The notes under the pieces were generated by a model. That model was given only the letters and a program-made list of their open reading frames with translations. It searched no databases and was not told where the DNA came from. From an uncultured Lachnospiraceae bacterium (GTDB lineage Bacteria; Bacillota; Clostridia; Lachnospirales; Lachnospiraceae), in the NCBI GenBank assembly GCA_937920345.1, contig CALGVA010000011.1, positions 1 through 64,000 of the forward strand: 64,000 nucleotides of DNA. The letters are read 5' to 3'. This document shows positions 55,636 to 63,438 of the stretch, piece by piece. The number at the start of each line of letters is the position of its first letter. Position 1 is the first letter of the stretch. The translations under genes and the position numbers were made by a program.

Positions 55636-57249
55636 TTAACCAAATAAATATTCAAAAACCGCCGCCATGGCTGCATTTTTCATCTGCCTAGCTTTTACTT
55701 CTCCAACATAATATGCCATCATAAGCTTACTTTCTGTACTTTGTAATAAATCGCCAATTGTATTTATATTCAATTCTTTTAATTTACTTTTTTGCCATTC
55801 CGTTATTTCTAACACATCAATATTTTTATCTAATTGCTTTTTTAAACATTCCGACATATCTGGTTCTGTAAATTTAGGTACTTTCTCTAGCAACTCACCA
55901 TAGACTTTACTATTTGCTCCATATTCGCTCATTCGACCAAGTGCCAAATTGTTGATTATTTCCATTGCTCTTTGCTGTGGAGCAGTTTCAAACGCAAGTA
56001 GACAACCTATATTTACTTCGTATCTTGTACCTATCTCCGCATTTGTTGCTTTTATTCCTAATGCTTGTTGCTTTATTATTCCCGTATATTCTAATATTCT
56101 CAAAGCTTCTTTCACTACTTGAGGACTGTTTCTATGAATCCAAAAATATGCTGTTGTACACTTATCTTTAACTAAAAATCTATCATTTTTATCCTTTAAT
56201 TCTGGTATAACTGTTCCTTCAATAAACTTTCTTCCCCAATCAATAAACATTGAATTTCCCGGATATTTTTCTGTCAAACCAGACTGTTCTGACCATATTT
56301 CTTCTCTATAAAATTCTCGAAAAATGTTATTTACAGCATTACTGTTAAGTTTATTCACTCCTTCTAAGCTCCTTAACAAAAGCCTAGGGTTTCCACCTGA
56401 AGCATATGCAAGTATAGAAAAATTTTGCCCATTCTCCATCATACCCTTCAGCATCTCACTGTCATTAACCTGTTTTATTACCATCTCTTTCATATTCTTT
56501 ACATAATCTGTTTCTCTAATATCTCTACACATATTGATTACAACAGCATCATGCATAGGCTCAAAATTATCTCCAAAACAAGTCACACCTGGATATATAG
56601 CTGCATTGCATTTTATGTATTGTGAACGAATTTCTCTAAAAAGTGTAAAAAATTGTCTCTGCTGTTCCGGAATAAAAACATGTGCAGCTTCATCAATGTA
56701 ACAAACAATCCTTTTTATTCCCAGTTCTAGACACATATCTTCTACCACGTCCATAAATTCATCTATTGTCGGTAGCTTGTTTACTTCCACCATTTCACCT
56801 GGATTTCTCCATGTGTTTTCAAATTTATCATTTATATCCATTAACATATCAATGCTTTTACTATTAGTTGAATCTTCACTTGAAATATTTCCAAATCTCC
56901 ATTTTGTTCCACTTATTATTCCAGCCTTTTTCAATTCTCTTATAATAGTTGTACAAATTCTATTCAGCATCCATAATTCAAATTGTTTTTTATTTCCTGA
57001 TTGAATTAATGATACACTTCTAAATGTAATAAACACAGGGAATATTTTGTCTCTATCATATTTTTCCTGCAATTCCATATGTGAAATTTTTGTTAAAAAT
57101 GATTTACCAACACCTCGACTTCCTACCAACAAAACTGGCGACTGCGATTTTAGTTGTTCCAATATTTTCTTGTCATTATATGTCGGTACATAAAACTCTT
57201 TAATCTGATCATCACTCAGTTCTTCTGTTCTTATAATATAATTACTCAT
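55636..57249 (-). CDS. ORC/STAND-like P-loop ATPase with C-terminal HhH-like domain
   Basis: 537 residues. Walker A GSRGVGKS at 43-50, Walker B IVCYIDE at 181-187 with adjacent D and E, and a sensor-2-like GGNPR at 285-289 place it among ORC/Cdc6/STAND-type AAA+ ATPases. A winged-helix-like region follows (about 370-420). The last 50 residues (LKELNINTIGDLL then GEVKARQMKNAA) resemble the helix-hairpin-helix domain of RNA polymerase alpha C-terminus, suggesting nucleic acid or protein contact. AAAGGAG precedes the start. It is 13 bp after the 57263-57970 gene, forming a two-gene unit. No named system is recognised. Confidence 0.75.
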   Translation of the reverse strand: MSNYIIRTEELSDDQIKEFYVPTYNDKKILEQLKSQSPVLLVGSRGVGKSFLTKISHMELQEKYDRDKIFPVFITFRSVSLIQSGNKKQFELWMLNRICTTIIRELKKAGIISGTKWRFGNISSEDSTNSKSIDMLMDINDKFENTWRNPGEMVEVNKLPTIDEFMDVVEDMCLELGIKRIVCYIDEAAHVFIPEQQRQFFTLFREIRSQYIKCNAAIYPGVTCFGDNFEPMHDAVVINMCRDIRETDYVKNMKEMVIKQVNDSEMLKGMMENGQNFSILAYASGGNPRLLLRSLEGVNKLNSNAVNNIFREFYREEIWSEQSGLTEKYPGNSMFIDWGRKFIEGTVIPELKDKNDRFLVKDKCTTAYFWIHRNSPQVVKEALRILEYTGIIKQQALGIKATNAEIGTRYEVNIGCLLAFETAPQQRAMEIINNLALGRMSEYGANSKVYGELLEKVPKFTEPDMSECLKKQLDKNIDVLEITEWQKSKLKELNINTIGDLLQSTESKLMMAYYVGEVKARQMKNAAMAAVFEYLFG

Positions 57250-57262
57250 TCAAATTTCTCCT

Positions 57263-57970
57263 TTATTTGTATATTTCACTAATGCATGGTATATTACCTA
57301 TGTTCACCATTATGCTATTTTCAAAACATTGTAGTTTCCCTTGTTTGATAATCTTTTCTAAATATCTCGTAGTAAACCCAAATGTAATAACCTTATTTAT
57401 AGTCTCCGTTTTATTCGATATATCTTCAAACACTTGTTGATTAAAAGAAGTTTCTTCAGGTAAGAATTCCGATGTTATATAATTACTGTGAATATATTCC
57501 GAGCACTCTCTGTAAACACATTTAGCCATATTAATCATTAATTTTGATGTTTCAACAAAACTTGGTTGAAATGCCTTTACAAATTGCGGACTAAATATCC
57601 CCTTATTACAATCAGTGATATCAGACCAATACAAATCCAACTCTCCATTCTTCCACATCCTATAATCTAATTCACACGTTGACAATTGAATGGCAAATAA
57701 TGTCAACTCAAAATATCCTCGCAACGCAATAAAAGCGTATTTATACAATCCCATATTCCAAAATAACAACATTGCTTTATATTGTTCTAATGCCTGTTTA
57801 TATATATCTTCTTCATATGAATCCTTAGCAAGTTTTATCCACAGTTCATAGTCTTCTGTAAAAACAGCAGCTTTCGCATGAATTCGCAAGTTAGCTCCTT
57901 GTAGAGATTGACTAATAATTTTTTCAAATTGCTTATTTATATTTTTATACTGCTCCAAATATTTTTCCAC
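57263..57970 (-). CDS. Unknown protein with HEPN-like R-x6-H motif
   Basis: About 235 residues, mostly helical, no membrane segments. YRECSEYIHSN holds an Arg and a His six residues apart, as in HEPN ribonuclease motifs (R-x4-6-H). A further Arg lies in FIALRGYFELTLF. The family is not recognised, so nuclease activity is only a hypothesis. The start is uncertain: GTG at 57970 lies 12 bp after GAGG, and a TTG six codons upstream has no site. It is first in the pair with the ATPase, as expected for an effector/regulator unit. Confidence 0.6.
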   Translation of the reverse strand: MEKYLEQYKNINKQFEKIISQSLQGANLRIHAKAAVFTEDYELWIKLAKDSYEEDIYKQALEQYKAMLLFWNMGLYKYAFIALRGYFELTLFAIQLSTCELDYRMWKNGELDLYWSDITDCNKGIFSPQFVKAFQPSFVETSKLMINMAKCVYRECSEYIHSNYITSEFLPEETSFNQQVFEDISNKTETINKVITFGFTTRYLEKIIKQGKLQCFENSIMVNIGNIPCISEIYK

Positions 57971-58051
57971 TTTTTCACCATTCCTCAAAATTTAATTTTT
58001 ATAGATAATATAAGTATTTTTAACGCTTTAATACATCATAATTAACAATTA

Positions 58052-59599
58052 TTACAGCTTATCCTTCGATAATAAGTATTTTTTAGTCTTATTCTTACCT
58101 TCACCCTGAACAATTCCACATTTTTCTGCCTTACTTAACAATCTGCTCGCAGTTTTGACCTCTACATCCAATAACTCCGCCGCAATGCTACTTGATATTT
58201 CATGATGTTCTTTAAGATACATTATGATAATATTCATCCTATCCTTTTCCTTATCGGACATTTTATTGGACATTTTATCGGACATTTTATCGGACATTTT
58301 ATCGGACATTTCTCCGCTTTCATCAAACCCTTCTCTAATAAAAATTGTTGTTTCTAGATAAGTTCTTCTTTCATCAGTCTCAAACAAAGGTTTTGGAGAA
58401 CCATTTTTTGATAATGCATTCAAAATTTTAGGTATGCCAGTCCCTTGTTTTTCAGAAAGGTCTATCTCCTTAAAAAATTCACCAATTCTTCGGTTTCGAT
58501 ATTTTCGTGCTTTTACCTTTCCTGCAGCAAACTTTTCCATATTCATATATCCATCCGGACCCGGAAAATTTATAATCATAATTCGGTCAATGTATACCCG
58601 CACTTCCACTGGAACATCCTCTCTATAGGATTTGTGAAATACCGCATTAACAATCGCTTCTTCCAATGCATTATACGGATAATTCACACATTTTACAGAT
58701 TTCTCCTGATTCTCAATTTTGACAGTCTTCTCAATTATTACATTTGTTTTTATATAATCTAATACATCTGTTACCTGTTTCCATATCGGACCGGTAAATG
58801 TTTTTTCAAACATAATATTACCAGCTTCTGCTTCCCTCGTGTTAAACCTGACAAGATTAATTTGTGCCCCAGATATTAACTTATCTGGCCTTTCAGCAAA
58901 CATTAATATCGCAATATTTCTTAGTTCTAAATCCGTATCTGTCTCATTCGCCACTTCTAATGCTAACAATAAATCGTCCATATTTCTATTATTTATTTCT
59001 GTCGATAATGAGCTATTACTATCCCTTAAAAAGTCTTCGAGATATCCCCTTCTAATAGTATCAATATTTGCTCTGCGATTCACACGATCATCAAACGGAA
59101 TGGCATTGAACTTTTCAAATAACTCTCCAATTTCTCCTTGTTTGGCAATCGTTGTAAGTGAAGTTGGTCTAATCCAATAGTACATTGTTTTATCAGGCTT
59201 TTCCCCTGTCTTTTTGGAATATACATCTTTATGTGCTCTATATGGACCTGCATCACCTGCTGAACATTTCAAATAAAGCAAATGCGTATTTTTATCTGGA
59301 TAATTTACAACTTCTATCTGTGGAATATAGCGTGGTTCAATCAGATTACAATACTGAAAAATTTCTTTCTGTATACCATCTAACCGTTCTTTGGGTATAC
59401 CCTTAGGTGGTAAAATTGGGACTCCATTATCATCTTTCACACCTATAACAATATATCCGCCATTCACATTGGCATAATCATTTGCAAATGCACAGATTGA
59501 ATGTGTAATATCCGAAGGATTCCATCCTTCCTTATATTCAACCCTATTCTTTTCTACCACTTTACCCTCTAATAGAGTTTCTATTTTTAAAGATATCAT
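58052..59599 (-). CDS. AlbA_2 (Schlafen-type) and ATP-binding-domain protein
   Basis: About 515 residues. The N-terminal AlbA_2 domain (VEYKEGWNPSDITHSICAFA, NVNGGYIVIGVKDDNG) is followed by the ATPase-like C-terminal domain of the family (NYPYNALEEAIVNAVFHKSY, YIDRIMIINFPGP, RRIGEFFKEIDLSEKQGTGI). A linker of five MSDK-type units (58250-58309) leads to a winged helix (SSIAAELLDVEVKTASRLLS). Proteins of this type occur as regulators and in antiphage contexts. GGAGG lies 11 bp upstream of the chosen ATG; a TTG three codons earlier is the alternative. Confidence 0.8.
   Translation of the reverse strand: MISLKIETLLEGKVVEKNRVEYKEGWNPSDITHSICAFANDYANVNGGYIVIGVKDDNGVPILPPKGIPKERLDGIQKEIFQYCNLIEPRYIPQIEVVNYPDKNTHLLYLKCSAGDAGPYRAHKDVYSKKTGEKPDKTMYYWIRPTSLTTIAKQGEIGELFEKFNAIPFDDRVNRRANIDTIRRGYLEDFLRDSNSSLSTEINNRNMDDLLLALEVANETDTDLELRNIAILMFAERPDKLISGAQINLVRFNTREAEAGNIMFEKTFTGPIWKQVTDVLDYIKTNVIIEKTVKIENQEKSVKCVNYPYNALEEAIVNAVFHKSYREDVPVEVRVYIDRIMIINFPGPDGYMNMEKFAAGKVKARKYRNRRIGEFFKEIDLSEKQGTGIPKILNALSKNGSPKPLFETDERRTYLETTIFIREGFDESGEMSDKMSDKMSDKMSNKMSDKEKDRMNIIIMYLKEHHEISSSIAAELLDVEVKTASRLLSKAEKCGIVQGEGKNKTKKYLLSKDKL
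58250..58309 (-). repeat. Five tandem 12-bp coding repeats
   Basis: The unit on the minus strand is ATGTCCGATAAA, five times with few changes, encoding MSDK MSDK MSDK MSNK MSDK in the AlbA_2 protein. Copy changes would keep the reading frame but alter linker length. Confidence 0.95.
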
Positions 59600-59661
59600 T
59601 AATAGCAAAACCTCCGTTCTGTCTCAAACCAGTTAAGCACTAGAGCCTTGAAAATTACTTC

Positions 59662-59850
59662 TTATTTATGAGTATAATCACTCCCCGATAAACGACTCAA
59701 AAAGATTTCCATTATGTCATTTTCATGGTAATCCCATTTACTCAGTTGTGCCGATACATGTTTTTCTTTTGCAAGATTTTTAATTATTGCCTTTAATTGT
59801 ATAGCATTTTCATAACAATATCTCCAGATATGTTCTGAGTCTTGTTTCAA
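59662..59850 (-). pseudogene. abiEii: AbiEii toxin remnant
   Basis: The frame encodes NAIQLKAIIKNLAKEKHVSAQ and IMEIFLSRLSGSDYTHK, which match the opening of AbiEii nucleotidyltransferase toxins, then stops. The catalytic GS and DxD core is missing. The usual start overlapping the AbiEi stop (ATGA) is followed by a frame that ends after a few codons, so a one-base loss near the start is also likely. Confidence 0.65.
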
Positions 59851-60403
59851 CCTTTAGAATTTTTGCATACTCTGATAAAATCGGAATATTTTTATCATAC
59901 CCGGTTGTATAACGTTTAAATGCCTGCGTCATTACCTGAATATCCACACGGCTATGAGGTCTTAAAATATCACAAAGTGTCCGCTCCACGTTATATGTTC
60001 TCACCGTATTTCCCCCCGGCGTAGTCACTTCTGTTATTCCCAAACCATATAACTCTTTTTTACACTGTGCGCATCGAACCCCATCTTCCTTTGGCTTTGT
60101 CAAATTATAATTCACCGGAAAAGTCATATGATATCTGTTTGGTGTTCTATCTGTTAAATCCCACAAAAACAATGCCGTTTCATGGGAATAAATTCCTCTT
60201 TTAAATCGACTCTGCAAATTGAAAATCTCATCATCCCAGACTTCCGGTAAAATATAAACGCCTCTTGTGGACTTCTCAATCCTGCCTTTATCAACAAGAT
60301 ATTTGATGTTCCCGCGAGAAAAGCCTGCCGCAACCACCATTGCAGTAGTAACTGTGCCATTATTCTTTTTTGCCATCTTAATAATCTCTTCCGTTGCTCC
60401 CAC
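59810..60403 (-). CDS. abiEi: AbiEi-type type IV antitoxin
   Basis: 197 residues. The N-terminal winged helix (GTVTTAMVVAAGFSRGNIKY, LVDKGRIEKSTRGVYILP) and the C-terminal AbiEi domain (FNLQSRFKRGIYSHETALFL, WDLTDRTPNRYHMTFP) are complete. AbiEi represses its promoter and counters the AbiEii nucleotidyltransferase. The start GTG at 60403 has AGAGG at 6 bp; an ATG nine codons later is the alternative. Palindromes overlap its promoter. The toxin partner downstream is broken. Confidence 0.85.
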   Translation of the reverse strand: MGATEEIIKMAKKNNGTVTTAMVVAAGFSRGNIKYLVDKGRIEKSTRGVYILPEVWDDEIFNLQSRFKRGIYSHETALFLWDLTDRTPNRYHMTFPVNYNLTKPKEDGVRCAQCKKELYGLGITEVTTPGGNTVRTYNVERTLCDILRPHSRVDIQVMTQAFKRYTTGYDKNIPILSEYAKILKVETRLRTYLEILL

Positions 60404-60430
60404 AATAATCCTCTGCTTTCTATTGACTTC

Positions 60431-60469
60431 TATGCTTATAAGCATATTATTATGCGGCATAATAGTCAA
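60431..60469 (-). promoter_or_regulatory. AbiEi promoter with two palindromes
   Basis: TTGACT (60464-60469) leads to a -10 TATGCT at 60441-60446 with 17 bp spacing. Two palindromes share TATGC half-sites: TATGCTTATAAGCATA (60431-60446) and ATTATGCGGCATAAT (60449-60463). They are likely operators for AbiEi autorepression. Confidence 0.6.
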
Positions 60470-60553
60470 TACATATATTGTTATATAATTAAATTGAGCA
60501 GATCATGTCTGCCCAATTGATATCATAATAACGTATGGTTTATGACAAGCTTT

Positions 60554-62320
60554 TCAAGATACTGCCATAGCAATATCTTCATACAGACATTTCACGACCG
60601 CCTCCGCGACTGCCTCTTCAGCCACAAGAAAATCCCTTTCTGTATGTTTCCGCAGTTCTTCCGCACACACAGGACCGATACAGACATAGCGGCTCTTCTC
60701 ATTACACATTCCTGCCGCTTCCATGCCCTCGAAATAAGCCCGCACCCCCATGGCCGAACCAAATACGATATAATCCGGCTGCTTCGCGATCACTACGGCG
60801 CGTTTTTCCTCACGAACTTCTAATTCGTAGAGCGGATACTCTATATAAGGAATACCTTTTTCCTCGAAAATGCGGGGCAGCTGGTCACTCCCCTGTTTCG
60901 CCCGCAGAAACAGAGTCCGAACAGCCTCTCCATCCACACACTGCGCCGCAGATGCTCCCGCAGCGTCTTGCGTCCGCTCCGCCGCTAAAACCGCCTGCCG
61001 CTCCGCCATAATGCGCCGTGTCAGACCCTCTGCCAGATGCGCCGCATCGTAAACCTCAGGCATATAATCTGCAAACAACCCGTTATTCTCAAGCGCCGCC
61101 GCCGTTCCCGGACCGATAACCGCTATTCTCTTCCCGGCAAGTATGCGTAGATCTTTTCGCTCCTGCTTCATTTTATCGATAAAGACCCGAACGCCGTTTG
61201 GACTGGTAAAGACAAGCCATCTGCAGTCATTCATATCCGGAAGCGGTTTATCATTGGGTCGAATCTCCATAAATCCCATATCCCGTATTGCAAAGCTGCC
61301 GGTCCATGCCGAGGCGCTCTCATCACACGCCTGCATATCCTCGTCTTCTTCACTGTATCTTTCACGCGCCTGCATATTCAATTCTTCGAGCGCCGCCGAC
61401 ATTTTTTGTACAAAATGCGGCGTCCCTGTGACTCCCACGGTAACTTTCTTATGCGGCCATGCCTTGTCCGCCATCTGCTCTTCCGGCACTATATCCGCAA
61501 ACGTCACCTTCGTCACCCATGCATCCTCTGTCTGTCCTGCCGGCGTTTCCTCTTTCTGCTCTTCCGGTATTTCTCCGTTCCCGGCGCGCAGATCCAGCGC
61601 GGCCACCGCCCCGATCACGATGACTGCCGGCGCGGTGAATCCTTGTGTAGAAGCCTCCGCCGGAAGCCTTGACAGCACGGTTCTCATACATCGCTGCCGC
61701 TTCGTCGTTCCCTCCATAATCACAGCGCAGGCCGTATCCGGACTTTTGCCCGCCTCTATGAGCCCGTCCGCAATCTCCTGCAGATGGTGCATCCCCATCA
61801 GAACCACCAGCGTGCCGTCCAGCCTCGCCAGCGTATCAAAATCCATCTGCAGACTTTCCTGTCCCTCTGTGTCTGCCGCCGTCCCCGTGACTACCGTAAC
61901 GCTCGCCGAAAGTCCCCTGTGTGTAACCGGAATGCCTGCTGCCGCCGGAACCGCGATCGCGGAGGATATCCCCGGTATCTCCTCACAGCAGATCCCCGCC
62001 TTCTGCAGCGCCAGAAATTCTTCACCGCCTCTGCCGAACACATAAGGATCACCACCTTTTAAGCGGACCACCGTCTTTCCCTCCTGCGCCTTCTGCACCA
62101 GAAGGGCATTAATCTCATCCTGCTTCATGGCATGATTTCCGTATCGTTTGCCCACATATATTTTTTCGCAGCCGGCTCTGGTCAGTTCTAACAACTCTTC
62201 CGGCACCAGACTGTCGTAGACGACGACACTGCAGTCTCGCAGGACATCCAGCGCTTTCAAGGTCAAGAACCCCGCATCCCCGCAGCCGCCGCCTGTCAGA
62301 TATACCTTTCCCGTTTTCAA
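60554..62320 (-). CDS. cobA-hemD: Uroporphyrinogen-III C-methyltransferase / uroporphyrinogen-III synthase fusion
   Basis: 588 residues. The N-terminal CobA half makes precorrin-2 with SAM: LTGGGCGDAGFLTLKALDVL (the usual GAGPGD reads GGGCGD), VRLKGGDPYVFGRGGEE, GIPVTHRG. The C-terminal HemD half (from about residue 290; WLVFTSPNGVRVFI, RIAVIGPGTAAALE, YIVFGSAMGVRAYF) cyclises hydroxymethylbilane. Acidic inserts lie between and within the parts (EEQKEETPAGQ, YSEEDEDMQ). The start TTG at 62320 overlaps the hemC stop as TTGA. Confidence 0.93.
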   Translation of the reverse strand: MKTGKVYLTGGGCGDAGFLTLKALDVLRDCSVVVYDSLVPEELLELTRAGCEKIYVGKRYGNHAMKQDEINALLVQKAQEGKTVVRLKGGDPYVFGRGGEEFLALQKAGICCEEIPGISSAIAVPAAAGIPVTHRGLSASVTVVTGTAADTEGQESLQMDFDTLARLDGTLVVLMGMHHLQEIADGLIEAGKSPDTACAVIMEGTTKRQRCMRTVLSRLPAEASTQGFTAPAVIVIGAVAALDLRAGNGEIPEEQKEETPAGQTEDAWVTKVTFADIVPEEQMADKAWPHKKVTVGVTGTPHFVQKMSAALEELNMQARERYSEEDEDMQACDESASAWTGSFAIRDMGFMEIRPNDKPLPDMNDCRWLVFTSPNGVRVFIDKMKQERKDLRILAGKRIAVIGPGTAAALENNGLFADYMPEVYDAAHLAEGLTRRIMAERQAVLAAERTQDAAGASAAQCVDGEAVRTLFLRAKQGSDQLPRIFEEKGIPYIEYPLYELEVREEKRAVVIAKQPDYIVFGSAMGVRAYFEGMEAAGMCNEKSRYVCIGPVCAEELRKHTERDFLVAEEAVAEAVVKCLYEDIAMAVS

Positions 62321-63411
62321 GTAATCTTCTTCCCTTTCAATAATCTTACCGCTTCTTCTGCCATTGCCAGCCCAATTTGAAGAAGCGCCTCGCTGTGGGC
62401 TGCCGCCTTTCGGGATTGCACTTCCTCTTTCGGTGGACAGTCTTCCCGCCGGATAACCTGATGCCTGTTTCCGGCATACATCACATCCAGAACCAGACTC
62501 CCCTGCTCCTGCCTGCACCATGCAGCTGCGGCATCACTGCAGTCCGCCGCCAGCTTCGCCAGCACTTCCCGCTCCACCAGAAAACTGAGTTCCGTGTCCG
62601 CGTCCGTCACCTCTCTGCACAGCGCGGCGACATCCGAATCCTGCACCGCCTCCACTGCAATGATGCCCTGGCAGGCCGCCGGCAGGAACTGCTCCGGTGC
62701 AAGCGGATAGAAGTCAAATTCATTCCCGTAACGGGACATGATTTCCAACCGGCCAAGCCCAGCCCCTGCCAGTATAAGACCATCATAACCTGCCTCATAT
62801 GTATTTCCCGGTTTCGTCCCTCCCGCTTTGTCCTCTGTGTCAACGCCAACCGCCCTGTCACCTTCCGCCGCATTTTTACTGCTGCTTTTCAACTTCTGCA
62901 GACGCGTATCCACATTCCCGCGGATATCTGCGCAAATGACGTTCTCCCAGAGAGCCGCCGCCTGCTGCCTGCGCCGTCTGCTGCCGGTACCGATCACAAA
63001 GGTGTGCTGTCCCTCTTCTGCTTCGCCTTCATTCTCTTCCGCCTCCATACTGTCCCCAATAGCCCGGGGTACTCTTCCGCCCTTCGGGACCACGAGCACA
63101 TCCCGCACATCTCCCCGCGGCAGTACCGCCGCAATACACAGTCCCTCTGCCAGCTTCTCTGGCAGATCTTTGGCAGAATGTACCGCGAGATCGATCTCCC
63201 CCGCCAGAAGCGCCTGTTCAAATTCCGACACAAAAACGCCCTTATCGCCGATCTCGACCAAGGGCTTATCCAATATCTTATCACCTTGTGTATGTAAAAC
63301 AACAATCTCTGTTTCTGTCCCGCCGTGCTTCCTCTCTATCGCTTCCCGCACCAGCGCCGCCTGTCGAAGCGCCAGCTTACTGCCCCGCGTTCCGATCCGA
63401 ATCCTCTTCAT
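62317..63411 (-). CDS. hemC: Hydroxymethylbilane synthase (porphobilinogen deaminase)
   Basis: Polymerises four porphobilinogens. 364 residues, about 50 more than usual. Core parts are RIGTRGSKLALRQA, HSAKDLPEKLAEGL, GNVDTRLQKL and PEQFLPAACQGII. The dipyrromethane Cys is probably Cys290 in LAADCSD. Two inserts explain the extra length: acidic residues of about 119-136 and residues of about 174-206 (SSSKNAAEGDRAVGVDTEDK region). Translationally coupled to cobA-hemD. Confidence 0.94.
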   Translation of the reverse strand: MKRIRIGTRGSKLALRQAALVREAIERKHGGTETEIVVLHTQGDKILDKPLVEIGDKGVFVSEFEQALLAGEIDLAVHSAKDLPEKLAEGLCIAAVLPRGDVRDVLVVPKGGRVPRAIGDSMEAEENEGEAEEGQHTFVIGTGSRRRRQQAAALWENVICADIRGNVDTRLQKLKSSSKNAAEGDRAVGVDTEDKAGGTKPGNTYEAGYDGLILAGAGLGRLEIMSRYGNEFDFYPLAPEQFLPAACQGIIAVEAVQDSDVAALCREVTDADTELSFLVEREVLAKLAADCSDAAAAWCRQEQGSLVLDVMYAGNRHQVIRREDCPPKEEVQSRKAAAHSEALLQIGLAMAEEAVRLLKGKKIT

Positions 63412-63438
63412 AATACGCTCATTCCCCTTAGCGGAATC

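Larger units (their letters stand above)
52440..60550. mobile_element. AT-rich defence island inside the heme/siroheme operon
   Basis: All genes between hemB and cobA-hemD are of restriction, toxin-antitoxin or AlbA_2 type and are visibly more AT-rich than the flanks. No integrase or transposase gene and no clear attachment site is seen. The only shared edge sequence is a short AT-rich AATTAAATT, too weak to call. All genes run in the same direction as the heme genes. Confidence 0.75.

Noticed and set aside
55455..55676. 73-codon frame upstream of Res
   Set aside because: AT-rich, no Shine-Dalgarno site, overlaps the end of the ATPase gene, no recognisable similarity.
58250..58309. Possible CRISPR-like array
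   Set aside because: Units are 12 bp, directly adjacent without spacers, and in frame in a coding region.
52460..60495. Island-edge direct repeats around AATTAAATT
   Set aside because: The shared sequence is short and AT-rich, expected by chance in such DNA.
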